From: Bordetella genomosp. 4 | GTDB taxonomy: Bacteria > Pseudomonadota > Gammaproteobacteria > Burkholderiales > Burkholderiaceae_B | Direction: 5' to 3' | Assembly: GCF_002261185.1 (NCBI RefSeq) | Contig: NZ_NEVQ01000012.1 | Coordinates: 186,001-250,000 of the forward strand | Length of the DNA stretch: 64,000 nt | Shown here: positions 51,512-60,550 of the stretch, in pieces | Position numbering within the stretch: the first letter of the stretch is position 1 | How the letters are laid out: every line of letters begins with the position of its first letter | The notes under the pieces: generated by a model | Told to the model about the DNA's origin: nothing | Databases searched by the model: none | The model's input: only the letters and a program-made list of their open reading frames with translations | Program-made: the position numbers and the translations under genes

Positions 51512-52189
51512 ATGCTTACTCAGCAAGAACTTAAGCAACAGGCCGCCGATGCGGCGCTGGCTTTGATTGAACCTCTGGTCGGCCCTGACGTCATCATCGG
51601 CGTAGGCACCGGCTCGACCGCCGATCTTTTCATCGATGGCCTGGCCAGGTTTCAAGGCCGGTTGGGCGGCACCGTGGCCAGCTCCGAGCGCAGTGCTGCG
51701 CGCCTGGCGAGCCATGGGCTCAAGGTCCTGGACCTGAACGACGTGACGACCATGCCGGTCTATGTGGACGGGGCAGACGAGATCGACGGCCACCTGCACA
51801 TGATCAAAGGCGGCGGCGCAGCCCACACGCGCGAAAAAATCGTGGCGTCGGTGGCCGAGCAGTTCGTCTGTATTGCAGACGAGTCCAAACTGGTCGAGCG
51901 TCTGGGGCGCTTTCCCTTGCCGGTCGAGGTCATTCCGATGGCGCGCGAATCGGTGGCGCGTTCACTGGTTGCCCTGGGCGGCCAGCCCAAGCTGCGTGAA
52001 GGCGTGACGACGGACAACGGCAACATCATTCTGGATGTGTCGGGTTTGCAGATTGACGATGCGCCGAATCTGGAGCTCATCGTGAACAATCTGGCGGGGG
52101 TAGTGACCTGCGGTCTGTTCGCGCGCGTGGGGGCGCATATTGCGTTATTGGCCACGCAGAACGGCATTCGGCGCCTTGAGCGATCCTGA
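51512..52189 (+). CDS. rpiA: Ribose-5-phosphate isomerase A
   Basis: Interconverts ribose-5-phosphate and ribulose-5-phosphate in the non-oxidative pentose phosphate pathway. The 225-residue length matches. Phosphate-site segment [15 protein letters not shown], active-site [29 protein letters not shown] with the catalytic Asp and Lys, and [11 protein letters not shown] are diagnostic. The gene has ~95 bases upstream from the AidB-like gene stop, and phoU starts ~110 bases after its stop. Confidence 0.96.
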   Translation: MLTQQELKQQAADAALALIEPLVGPDVIIGVGTGSTADLFIDGLARFQGRLGGTVASSERSAARLASHGLKVLDLNDVTTMPVYVDGADEIDGHLHMIKGGGAAHTREKIVASVAEQFVCIADESKLVERLGRFPLPVEVIPMARESVARSLVALGGQPKLREGVTTDNGNIILDVSGLQIDDAPNLELIVNNLAGVVTCGLFARVGAHIALLATQNGIRRLERS

Positions 52190-52230
52190 CGTTCCGCCGC
52201 TTGCGGGGCGGCGCGGCACGATTAATAATC

Positions 52231-52250
52231 TTGTCATAATTAAGTCATAA
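52231..52250 (+). promoter_or_regulatory. Pho-box-like direct repeat upstream of phoU
   Basis: Two GTCATAA units, at 52233-52239 and 52244-52250, are spaced 11 bases apart with AT-rich sequence after each. This is the spacing of a PhoB site, whose consensus has two TGTCA-like units 11 bases apart. It lies 50 bases before the phoU ATG, suitable for activation under phosphate limitation. PhoB binding is inferred. Confidence 0.75.
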
Positions 52251-52300
52251 CCTTGCGGGTCGGCAGGCCCATCACGCATTGCGCATCAAAGGGTAACGCC

Positions 52301-53065
52301 ATGAACAAACCTACGCAGGGAGTCCGGATGACGGAGCACACTAACAAGCAATTCGACGCCGATCTGGAAAGCGTCCGTTCGCAGTTTTTGCAAATGGGCG
52401 GCGTCGTCGAGGCCATGATTCAGGAATCGGTCGACGCAATCCCTACGGGCGACATGGAGTTGGTCGAAAAGGTGCGCGAGCGCGAAAAGCAGGTCAACCG
52501 CTTCGAGGTCGAGATCGACGAGCGTATTGGCCTGATTCTGGCGCGTCATCAGCCGACGGCGATTGATTTACGCACGTTGCTGGCCGTGTCCAAGATGCTG
52601 ACGGACATGGAACGTTGCGGCGACGAAGCAGAAAAGATCGCCAATACTGTGCGCCGCATGTACGAGGCCGATCAACGTTTTATGCCGGTCATCGAGATCC
52701 GCCATATGGCCGCCAGCGTGGGCCGTATGCTGCACGATGTGCTGGACTCCTTTGCCCGTCTGGATCCTGTGTTGGCTGCTCAGGTCGTTCGCAATGACAA
52801 AGAAGTCGATCGCGAATGGAAGGGCGCGCTGCGCAATCTGATCACCTACATGATGGAAGACCCGCGCACGATTTCGCGCGCCATCGATATGGTGTTCATC
52901 GCGCGGGCGCTGGAGCGCATCGGCGATCACGCGAAAAACATGGCTGAACGTGTGATCTATCTGGTCAGGGGCGCGGATGTCCGTCATACCGGCGCCAAAA
53001 ACGCTGAACGCCAGGCTCGCGGCGAGGTAGAGGCCGAGACTGCGGAATCGAACGGCGAGGCGTGA
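52301..53065 (+). CDS. phoU: Phosphate signalling protein PhoU
   Basis: PhoU is a helical protein that links the Pst phosphate transporter to the PhoR-PhoB signalling pair and keeps the pathway off when phosphate is plentiful. The 254-residue protein has two PhoU repeats of three helices, with metal-binding ExxxD-like segments KMLTDMERCGDEAEKIAN and ERIGDHAKNMAERVIYL. ATG at 52301 follows AAGGG; a second ATG at 52328 with GGGAG before it is equally plausible. The pst genes are not adjacent. A Pho-box-like repeat lies upstream. Confidence 0.94.
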   Translation: MNKPTQGVRMTEHTNKQFDADLESVRSQFLQMGGVVEAMIQESVDAIPTGDMELVEKVREREKQVNRFEVEIDERIGLILARHQPTAIDLRTLLAVSKMLTDMERCGDEAEKIANTVRRMYEADQRFMPVIEIRHMAASVGRMLHDVLDSFARLDPVLAAQVVRNDKEVDREWKGALRNLITYMMEDPRTISRAIDMVFIARALERIGDHAKNMAERVIYLVRGADVRHTGAKNAERQARGEVEAETAESNGEA

Positions 53066-53073
53066 GCCCCGCC

Positions 53074-53097
53074 GCCCGGGCCCGCGAGGGCCTGGGC
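53074..53097. terminator. Possible bidirectional hairpin between phoU and yggX
   Basis: GCCCGGGCCC and GGGCCTGGGC form a ten-base-pair stem with one G-T pair and a GCGA loop, between the convergent phoU and yggX genes. There is no T-run on either side, so its effectiveness as an intrinsic terminator is doubtful. Confidence 0.4.
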
Positions 53098-53118
53098 ATG
53101 ATGATCATTCGATCGCGA

Positions 53119-53391
53119 TCATTCCGAGGGCGGCACGAAACCTTGGGCTTCGACGTTGCCGTCTTCGAACAAAAAGCGTTCCATTTGTTGTTGCAGGTAT
53201 TTGCGGGCGCGGGCGTCGGCCAGGTTCAAGCGGTTTTCATTGACCAGACGCGTCTGGACCTGTTTCCACTCTTCCCAGGCTTCTTTGGAAATGCTTTGCC
53301 AGATGCGCGTGCCCATTTCACCAGGGTACGGCGGAAAATCGAGCCCTTCGGCTTCGCGTTTCAGTTTTACACAGTTGACGATACGGGACAT
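53119..53391 (-). CDS. yggX: Fe(2+)-trafficking protein YggX
   Basis: A 90-residue small cytosolic protein that protects iron-sulfur proteins under oxidative stress. It begins [27 protein letters not shown], with the conserved Cys7, and continues [33 protein letters not shown], the family core. The length is the family norm. In enterics yggX follows mutY; here it follows argA on the minus strand (165 bases apart) and converges with phoU. Confidence 0.97.
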   Translation of the reverse strand: MSRIVNCVKLKREAEGLDFPPYPGEMGTRIWQSISKEAWEEWKQVQTRLVNENRLNLADARARKYLQQQMERFLFEDGNVEAQGFVPPSE

Positions 53392-53487
53392 GGTTTGCTG
53401 CCGGTTTGAATGAGATCTGCCATTTTACCGGGCTTGGCATGGGCGTGGGAGCCAGGAGCAGACTGATAGCGCCAGCAGGCCCGCTGT

Positions 53488-53528
53488 CCAGGCCTGCTCG
53501 ATACGAGCCGCCAGTCCAGCAGGCCTGG
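53488..53528. repeat. Inverted repeat between argA and yggX
   Basis: CCAGGCCTGCT (53488-53498) and AGCAGGCCTGG (53518-53528) form a perfect 11-base inverted repeat with a 19-base loop, about 30 bases downstream of argA on its strand. A related GCCAGCAGGC occurs just to the left at 53471. It could end the argA transcript or hold a regulatory structure; there is no T-run. Confidence 0.45.
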
Positions 53529-53556
53529 TTCAGGGCCGATGCGGCCGCTCAGGTGA

Positions 53557-54912
53557 TCACAATTTCTTGATGAAAATCAGGCTGTTACGCGAGCGGTTGT
53601 AATTGTTCTGCTTGTCACGGGGCAAATCCGCGATGCCGCCTTGGACAAAGCCCCGCTTGATAAACCAATGCGAGGTGCGCGTGGTGAGCACGAACAGCCG
53701 CCGCGCGCCCATTGCGCGGGCGCGCGACTCCATGTGTCGCAGCAGGATCTCGCCTTCGCCCGTGCCTTGCCATTCCGGATGCACAATGAGACAGGCCATC
53801 TCGGCCATGTGCTCCTCGGGGTAGGGGTGCAGTGCTGCGCAACCGTAGATGACGCCGTCGTGCTCCAGCACGGTGAAGTGTTCCACCTCGCGCTCGATGA
53901 CGCTGCGCGGACGTGGCACCAGCGTACCGTCGGCCTCCAGCGGCTCGATCAGGCTCAGAATCGCGCCTACATCGTCCAGCGTGGCGGGACGCAGATCATC
54001 CAGCGTGTCCTCAACCACCATCGTGCCGACACCATCGTGGGTAAAGATTTCCAGTAGGACGCTGCCGTCCAAGGCGTAGGGGACGAGGTGAGCACGGGCC
54101 ACGCCGCGTTTGACCGACAACGAAGCGTGCCGCAGGTAAAACGCAGTGTCTTCGTCCAGATCGCCTTGCTGCAGCAAGGCGTCGGCGTCTACGCGCGCGA
54201 GCTCAGTGTCCACCGATCCATCGGGGGACAACACGCCCGGTGAACTGGACAAGAAAATCAATTTTTCGGCACGCAGGGCCACTGCGACGCTGGTGGCGAG
54301 GTCCTCCATGGCCAGATTGAAGGCATCGCCCGTGGGTGAAAATCCCAAAGGCGACAGCAGGACAATCGAGCCCCGCTCAATGGCGAATTTCAGCGCATCG
54401 ACATCAATCTTGCGAACCTGTCCGGTGTGCTGGTAGTCCACGCCGTCAACCACGCCCGTGGGGCGGGCCGTGACAAAATTGCCCGAAATCACCCGAATAT
54501 GCGAATGCGACATGGGCGTGTTGGGCAAACCCTGACTGAACGCGGCTTCGATATCCAGGCGGATTTCGCCTGCGGCTTCTTTGGCGCATTCGAGCGCAGC
54601 AGGGTCGGTGGGCGCCAGGCCGCGATCGAACTGCTGGGTGAATCCCTTCAGGCGCAGTTGTTCGTTCACCTGGGGACGCGATCCGTGTACCAGGATCATG
54701 CGTACTCCCAGCGCCGACAATAGCGACAAGTCTTGTACCAGCGCATTGAGCGCTCCCGCCTGGACCAGCTCGCCGCCAAAGGCGATCACAAAGGTCTTGC
54801 CTCGGAATGCATGTACATATGGCGCCACGTCCCGGAACCATCGGACAAACTGGGCAGCGGCGAATTCGGGGGCTTCTTGGGCAGAGACGGTGTCGGGTTC
54901 CTGATCGGGCAT
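53557..54912 (-). CDS. argA: N-acetylglutamate synthase
   Basis: First step of arginine biosynthesis: acetyl-CoA plus glutamate to N-acetylglutamate. The 451-residue chain has an N-terminal amino acid kinase-like domain (KTFVIAFGGELVQAG, LLSALGVRMILVHGSRPQVNEQL, LLSPLGFSPTGDAFNLAMEDLA) used for arginine feedback, and a C-terminal GNAT acetyltransferase domain (GAILSLIEPLEADGTLVPRPRS; CLIVHPEWQGTGEGEILLRHMESRARAMGARRLFVLTT). Length and order match the classical ArgA. It is divergent from hrpA, with 270 bases between starts that contain no gene. Confidence 0.96.
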   Translation of the reverse strand: MPDQEPDTVSAQEAPEFAAAQFVRWFRDVAPYVHAFRGKTFVIAFGGELVQAGALNALVQDLSLLSALGVRMILVHGSRPQVNEQLRLKGFTQQFDRGLAPTDPAALECAKEAAGEIRLDIEAAFSQGLPNTPMSHSHIRVISGNFVTARPTGVVDGVDYQHTGQVRKIDVDALKFAIERGSIVLLSPLGFSPTGDAFNLAMEDLATSVAVALRAEKLIFLSSSPGVLSPDGSVDTELARVDADALLQQGDLDEDTAFYLRHASLSVKRGVARAHLVPYALDGSVLLEIFTHDGVGTMVVEDTLDDLRPATLDDVGAILSLIEPLEADGTLVPRPRSVIEREVEHFTVLEHDGVIYGCAALHPYPEEHMAEMACLIVHPEWQGTGEGEILLRHMESRARAMGARRLFVLTTRTSHWFIKRGFVQGGIADLPRDKQNNYNRSRNSLIFIKKL

Positions 54913-55182
54913 GATGGGCGGATGAGCTTCCTGATGACGTAGGCACGCTCACAGGCGTGGCCGGTGCCGCGTGGGGCGGCGCTGCACGAAATTATATGAC
55001 TGTGACAGGGGCTAACCCTAAATCAATCGAATCAAAACGGGTATCTATGCAACAGTCTGCACCAGCTCGGTCTCACGGACCGCCCATTGAGCGCGGCTTC
55101 GTTCCATTGCGGCGGGACAAAGGGCACTCTCAGTGCCGGCATGACAAGTTTTTATAATGGCGGCTTAAAGGATAAATCGCAC

Positions 55183-58100
55183 ATGTCAGAAGTTTCCCCT
55201 CCGCCCGCGCGCGGCAAGACGCCAGGCAAGCGTGAGCAAGGTCCACGCGATGAGCATGCGTCAGGCAAGCGCGAGCAAGGCCAGCGACGCGACGCGCCCT
55301 CGTCGGGCAAGCCTGAGCAAGCCCCGGTACGCGACGCGCCGCCGTCGGGCAAGCGTCAGCCAGGCCGGCGCGATGCGTTGCGTCCGTCTGCGGCGGACAA
55401 GGCGCCGCCGCCTGAGCGGCCCATTCCCGTTATTACGTATCCCGAGGACTTGCCGGTCAGCGCTCGGCGAGAGGAGATCGCGCGTGCCATTGCCAGCCAT
55501 CAGGTGGTGATCGTCAGCGGCGAAACCGGGTCGGGCAAGACAACGCAGTTACCCAAGATCTGCCTGGAACTGGGCCGAGGCCGCCAGCGCATGATCGGCC
55601 ATACTCAGCCGCGCCGGCTGGCCGCCACGTCGGTAGCCAAACGCATCGCCGAGGAATTGAACACGCCTCTCGGTGAAATCGTTGGTTACCAGGTGCGCTT
55701 TAATGATCGCACCGGCCCGAATGCTTCGGTGAAGCTGATGACGGACGGCATCTTGCTGGCCGAGTCGCAGCGTGATCCGTTGCTGCGCCGTTATGACACA
55801 CTGATCATCGACGAGGCGCACGAACGCAGCCTGAATATCGATTTCCTGCTGGGCTATCTGAAACAGTTGCTGCCGCGGCGCCCCGACCTGAAGGTCATCA
55901 TTACCTCGGCGACTATTGATGCCGAGCGGTTCGCGCGCCATTTTGCGTCGATCGAGGGGGCGGCGGGTTCGCCAGAAGTCGCATCAGCAGCTTCGGCAGA
56001 CGAGAGAAACGGCAGTGAAGATCCGGGCCAGGATCATACCGGGTTACGTTTGGCGCCTGTCATCGAGGTATCGGGACGTCTGTATCCCGTCGAGGTACGC
56101 TATCGTCCGGTGCGTGACGAGGCGGACGAAGACGAAGCCTCAGGCAGCAATAAGTCGAATCGCGAGCGGTTGGCGGGTGACGAAGAGCGCGATCTGATCG
56201 ACGCCATCGTGGATGCTGTCGATGAATGCGCGCGTCATGGCCCTGGCGATGTCTTGGTGTTCTTGCCAGGTGAACGCGAAATCCGTGAATCGGCCGAGGC
56301 CTTGCGCAAACACCATCCGGCGGGCACCGAGGTGCTGCCTTTATACGCACGTCTGTCGCAGGCCGAGCAGGAGCAGATTTTCCATCCGCGTACCAATGCG
56401 CGCCGCATTGTGTTGGCGACCAACGTGGCAGAAACCTCGTTGACGGTGCCGGGCATTCGCTTTGTGATCGATAGCGGTCTGGCGCGTATCAAACGCTATT
56501 CGTGGCGCAACAAGGTCGAGCAACTGCGTATCGAGCCGATCAGCCGCGCCTCGGCCAATCAACGTGCCGGGCGTTGCGGACGTATCGGGCCGGGCGTGTG
56601 TATTCGTCTCTATGACGAGCTGGATTTCAACGGCCGTGCGGCGTTCACGGATCCTGAGGTGTTGCGTTCCTCGTTGGCCTCCGTGATCCTGCGGATGAAG
56701 TCGCTCAAGCTCGACGACATCGAACAGTTTCCTTTTGTCGAGGCGCCACCGGGGCGTGCCATCGCCGACGGCTATCATCTGCTGCAGGAGTTGGGCGCGA
56801 TCGAATTGGTATCGGCCTCGGATGATGACGAGGCGAACGAGGCCTCGCGCACGGGCTCGTCATATGTGCTGACCCGCACGGGTCACGAGTTGGCGAAGCT
56901 TCCTGTCGATCCTCGCATTGGCCGCATGATTCTGGCGGCACGCGAGCAACAATGCTTGGCGGAGATGCTTATCATCGCGTCGGCGCTGTCTGTGCAGGAT
57001 CCGCGTGATCGTCCCATGGCCGAACGTGAGGCGGCAGAGGCTGCGCACGCCAAGTTCGCCGACGACAAATCCGAGTTCATGTCGTTTCTGAAGCTCTGGC
57101 GTTGGTATGGCGAACAAGTGCAGCATAAGGCGTCGCAGCGCAAACTTGTGGCGTTGTTGCGTCAGAATTTCCTGTCCCCCATCCGATTGCGTGAATGGCA
57201 CGACGTACACACCCAGTTGTCGGCCCTGGTGGGCGAGCAGGGGTGGCGAGTCAATCAGACCGAGGCGACATACGAGCAGCTGCACCTCGCGCTGTTGTCC
57301 GGGTTGCTGGGCAATATTGGTTTCAAGAGCGACGAGGGCGGCTATTACCGTGGTGCGCGCGATATCCGCTTTCATATACACCCGGGCTCGCGTCAGGCGA
57401 AAAAAGGCGGCCGTTGGATCGTGGCCGCCGAGCTGGTCGAGACCACGCGGTTGTATGCCCGTTGTGTGGCACGTATCGAGCCTGTGTGGCTCGAGCGCGT
57501 GGCCTCGCATCTGCTGCGTCGCAATTGGTCCGATCCTCGTTGGGAAAAGAAAGCCGGGCAGGTGGTCGCCAATGAGCGCGCGACGTTGTATGGCCTGATC
57601 GTTTACGCTGGGCGGCGCGTTCAGTATGGCCGCGTCAATCCGCAGCATGCGCGCGAGTTGTTCATTCGTCAGGCCTTGGTGCCGGGCGAGATTGACACGC
57701 GCCTGCCATTCGTTGCGCACAATCGCAAACTGATTGCTGGCATTGAAAAGCTCGAACACCAGGCGCGTCGTCCCGATATTCTGGTCGACGATGAGTTGAT
57801 CTATGCGTTCTACGATCGTCAGTTGCCCGAGGGGATTTCACAGACGGCGAGCCTGGAAAAATGGGTGCACGGCCTGGATAAAACGGCCGCTGCCGCACTG
57901 ATGCTCACGCGTGACGAGCTCATGAGGCATGAGGCTGCGGGCGTGACCACGGATGTGTTTCCGAAACAGGTGGAGTGGCAGGGCGTAGTCATGCCGCTGG
58001 ACTACCATTTCGAGCCGGGCTCGCCGCGTGATGGCGTGACTTTGTCTGTGCCCTTGTTTGCGCTGAACCAGATAGACCCTGCTCGTTGCGAATGGCTAGT

Positions 58101-59334
58101 GCCGGGCATGCTGAAAGAAAAGGCGCATCTGTTGCTGAAGTCGCTGCCGCAAAAGCTCAGGCGTCATTGTGTGCCGCTGCCTGATTACGCGGCCGGGTTC
58201 TATGATCGCTGGTACGACCGCATGGCGGATCCGCAACGCGGGCTGGTGGATGCCTTGATCGCCGACATGTGGGATCAGGTCCAGGTTCGTCCGGCTACCG
58301 GCGATTTCAAGCTGGAGACCTTGCCTGCCCATTTGTTCATGAATTTCAAAGTGGTCGACGAGCACGGACGCATGCTCGCGGCGGGCCGCAATCTGGCGCA
58401 GTTGAAGGCCGAGTTCGGCAAACAGGCGCAAGCGACGTTTCAGCAGTTGGCAGTGCGCGATGCGGGTGTTGCTCAGGCCTTGGCGCATGAGAATCTGACC
58501 TCGTGGTCTTTTGGTGCGTTGCCGGAGATCATGGAGATCAAGCGCAAGGGGCAATCGGTCATTGGCTATCCGGCGCTGGTGGATCGTGGCACGCATTGCG
58601 ATCTGGATGTGTTTGACGATCCCGATGAGGCCAAGCGCCATCATCGTGCGGGGTTGTTGCGGTTGTTCCGGATCGGCTTGCGTGAGCAGGTGAAGTTTCT
58701 GGAAAAGAATTTGCCTGATCTCACCAAGATGAGCATGCTGTATATGAACTTGGGCACGCAGGAGGATTTGCGTGACCAGATCATTGACTGTGCGTTGGCG
58801 CAGGCTTGCTTGACGGATCCGTGGCCTGCTGATGAACAGGCGTTTGAGGCGCGGCGGCAAGATGGCAAGGGGCGGTTGGGGCTGTTGGCTCAGGAGGTCG
58901 CTCGGCTGTCGCATGCGATTCTGACCGAGTATGCAGCGCTGCAACGCAAGCTGCCTCAGGCTAAACCGCATGCGGCGGCTTATGCGGATCTGCAGCAGCA
59001 GATCGGGGCGCTGGTGCCGAAGTGGTTCATTCGCGATACGCCGTATGCGCATCTGACGCATTTTGCGCGCTATCTGAAGGCTGCTGTGGCGCGTATCGAT
59101 AAGCTGCGGGCTGATCCGGCTCGGGATGCGCGGTTGATGTCTGATATGGCGCCTTTGCTTACGCAATATCAGCGTGCGAGGGCGGCGTTGAAGGGGGCTT
59201 CGGATCCGGGGTTGGATGAGTTTCGGTGGTTGTTGGAGGAACTGCGGGTGGCGTTGTTTGCGCAGGAGCTGCGGACGCCTGTGCCGGTTTCGGTGAAGAG
59301 GTTGATGAAGGCTTGGGAGTCGTTGCGACGGTAG
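55183..59334 (+). CDS. hrpA: ATP-dependent RNA helicase HrpA
   Basis: A DEAH-box helicase of 1383 residues, of the HrpA type involved in ribosome and mRNA processing. Walker A GETGSGKT is at 113-120, the DEAH box IIDEAHERSLNIDF around 208-221, and the second RecA domain holds VLATNVAETSLTVPGIRFVIDSGLARIKRYSW. The N-terminal ~75 residues are a Gly/Lys/Glu/Arg-rich low-complexity region with four tandem 13-14-residue units. A ~30-residue acidic insertion lies near residues 262-290. ATG at 55183 with AAAGGA upstream; a start 32 codons earlier has no ribosome site. Divergent from argA. Confidence 0.95.
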   Translation: MSEVSPPPARGKTPGKREQGPRDEHASGKREQGQRRDAPSSGKPEQAPVRDAPPSGKRQPGRRDALRPSAADKAPPPERPIPVITYPEDLPVSARREEIARAIASHQVVIVSGETGSGKTTQLPKICLELGRGRQRMIGHTQPRRLAATSVAKRIAEELNTPLGEIVGYQVRFNDRTGPNASVKLMTDGILLAESQRDPLLRRYDTLIIDEAHERSLNIDFLLGYLKQLLPRRPDLKVIITSATIDAERFARHFASIEGAAGSPEVASAASADERNGSEDPGQDHTGLRLAPVIEVSGRLYPVEVRYRPVRDEADEDEASGSNKSNRERLAGDEERDLIDAIVDAVDECARHGPGDVLVFLPGEREIRESAEALRKHHPAGTEVLPLYARLSQAEQEQIFHPRTNARRIVLATNVAETSLTVPGIRFVIDSGLARIKRYSWRNKVEQLRIEPISRASANQRAGRCGRIGPGVCIRLYDELDFNGRAAFTDPEVLRSSLASVILRMKSLKLDDIEQFPFVEAPPGRAIADGYHLLQELGAIELVSASDDDEANEASRTGSSYVLTRTGHELAKLPVDPRIGRMILAAREQQCLAEMLIIASALSVQDPRDRPMAEREAAEAAHAKFADDKSEFMSFLKLWRWYGEQVQHKASQRKLVALLRQNFLSPIRLREWHDVHTQLSALVGEQGWRVNQTEATYEQLHLALLSGLLGNIGFKSDEGGYYRGARDIRFHIHPGSRQAKKGGRWIVAAELVETTRLYARCVARIEPVWLERVASHLLRRNWSDPRWEKKAGQVVANERATLYGLIVYAGRRVQYGRVNPQHARELFIRQALVPGEIDTRLPFVAHNRKLIAGIEKLEHQARRPDILVDDELIYAFYDRQLPEGISQTASLEKWVHGLDKTAAAALMLTRDELMRHEAAGVTTDVFPKQVEWQGVVMPLDYHFEPGSPRDGVTLSVPLFALNQIDPARCEWLVPGMLKEKAHLLLKSLPQKLRRHCVPLPDYAAGFYDRWYDRMADPQRGLVDALIADMWDQVQVRPATGDFKLETLPAHLFMNFKVVDEHGRMLAAGRNLAQLKAEFGKQAQATFQQLAVRDAGVAQALAHENLTSWSFGALPEIMEIKRKGQSVIGYPALVDRGTHCDLDVFDDPDEAKRHHRAGLLRLFRIGLREQVKFLEKNLPDLTKMSMLYMNLGTQEDLRDQIIDCALAQACLTDPWPADEQAFEARRQDGKGRLGLLAQEVARLSHAILTEYAALQRKLPQAKPHAAAYADLQQQIGALVPKWFIRDTPYAHLTHFARYLKAAVARIDKLRADPARDARLMSDMAPLLTQYQRARAALKGASDPGLDEFRWLLEELRVALFAQELRTPVPVSVKRLMKAWESLRR
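55222..55386 (+). repeat. Tandem 42-base coding repeat in hrpA
   Basis: Four consecutive units (55222-55260, then 55261-55302, 55303-55344 and 55345-55386) encode SGKREQ-like, 14-residue repeats with the pattern SGK-x-EQ-xxx-RDAP. The first unit has 13 codons. Copies are diverged in the third positions as well as in some residues, so the repeat is not a recent expansion, although length variation between strains would be expected. Confidence 0.85.
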
Positions 59335-59351
59335 GGTGGGGTTCTTGAACC

Positions 59352-59569
59352 GCCGGGGTCTGCCGTGTAAAGGGCATGCCGACCCATTCGGCCGGTCTGG
59401 ACGCCTGCGCGTCCAGACTTCCCTTCGCCTGGTGCGTCAGGCGGGGCGGCTGGGCAAACTCGCTCCGCTGCGCTGCGCTCAGACATGCCCAGCCGACTTC
59501 CCCCCGCCTGACACACCAGGCTCGGCGGCCTCAACGGGTCGGCATGCCCTTTACACGGCAGACCCCGGC
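59352..59569. repeat. Large branched palindrome 6: A type with extra hairpins
   Basis: The 34-nt arms (59352-59385 and 59536-59569) are identical to those of the 41673 element and perfectly complementary. The 150-nt core contains the same GTCTGGACGC/GCGTCCAGAC hairpin and the GCCTG/CAGGC hairpin with ACACAC loop, plus ~79 bases inserted between them holding a second GCCTG/CAGGC hairpin (GTGCGT loop) and a long CGGCTGGGCA/TGCCCAGCCG hairpin. Flanks shared with the 41673 element extend to ~59338 and ~59621. It starts 17 bases after the hrpA stop; hrpA and queH are convergent. Confidence 0.93.
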
Positions 59570-59666
59570 TCGCGGTGTTTAGAATTCCACGCTGCTCCTG
59601 CAGGGGCGGTCGTTGCATGTTGGCGGCGCTGGAGTGTTCACCCGCAGTGGGTGAGCTACTACGTGC

Positions 59667-60347
59667 TCAGTCTTTCAACGTAGTCAGATCGACGATCTCT
59701 TCTTTGCCGTAAAACTTCACGCCGATATGAATCCGATCACGCCCCTGCGAGCGGCGATGCCGGTTTGTATCGCGCAGTGAATATACGCATCCGCAGTATT
59801 CCTGCTGATAGAAGTTTTCTCGCTTGGAAATCTCGATCATGCGCTGAGATCCGCCGCCCTTGCGCCAGTTGTATGTCCAGTAGACCAGATCGTCATAGCG
59901 GCCCGCTGCACGCTCGCCGCAGCCGTTGATCTGGTTCATGTCCTTCCAGCGCGAAATCCCCAGTGAGCTGGTGATCGTATCGAAGCCGTGTTCGTGCGCA
60001 TACAGCGCCGTGCGCTCGAAACGCATGTCGAAACAGACCGTGCAACGCTCGCCGCGCTCGGGTGAGTTTTCCAGTCCTTTGACCCGATCAAACCAGTTAT
60101 CCATGTCGTAGTCGGCGTCGATGAATTCGATGCCGTGTTTCTCGGCAAAGCGGATGTTTTCCTGTTTGCGGATCTCGTACTCTTTGACGGGATGGATGTT
60201 GGGGTTGTAGAAGAAAATCGAATAATCGATGCCCGATGCCTGCATGGCTTCCATGACTTCGCCAGAACAGGGCGCGCAGCACGAGTGCATCAGTACCTTG
60301 CGGCGACCGGTGGGCAGTTCGAGTTTGGGACGCACGAATTCAGACAT
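59667..60347 (-). CDS. queH: Epoxyqueuosine reductase QueH
   Basis: QueH reduces epoxyqueuosine to queuosine in tRNA, replacing QueG. The 226-residue protein has [41 protein letters not shown] near the N-terminus, with the CC and CxxC cysteines, and [20 protein letters not shown] in the middle; these four Cys and Asp bind the iron-sulfur cluster and second metal. C-terminal segment [10 protein letters not shown] is also typical. ATG at 60347 preferred; a longer frame reaches 60572 but the extra 75 residues look unrelated and overlap glnE. Confidence 0.93.
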   Translation of the reverse strand: MSEFVRPKLELPTGRRKVLMHSCCAPCSGEVMEAMQASGIDYSIFFYNPNIHPVKEYEIRKQENIRFAEKHGIEFIDADYDMDNWFDRVKGLENSPERGERCTVCFDMRFERTALYAHEHGFDTITSSLGISRWKDMNQINGCGERAAGRYDDLVYWTYNWRKGGGSQRMIEISKRENFYQQEYCGCVYSLRDTNRHRRSQGRDRIHIGVKFYGKEEIVDLTTLKD

Positions 60348-60550
60348 GGCAGGCAGGGGTGTGGCGGTAAAAACCCTTATTTTACGATGATTTGCGAGAG
60401 CCCCATAGGGCTGCTCGCGTGGCGCACCTGTCCCCAGGACACGCCGCGCGGCTAGCGCGCGGTCTGCTCCAGGACGAAATAGGGCCGCTTCGTCTGGGAG
60501 AGCCTCGACACTAGACGCGGCCCGGCAGCTGCTGGGCCGCGTTGCCGCCG

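Noticed and set aside
58096-59166. Minus-strand open frame opposite the 3' part of hrpA
   Set aside because: It runs inside a well-conserved helicase gene, is Arg/Gln-rich without motifs and has no start signal.
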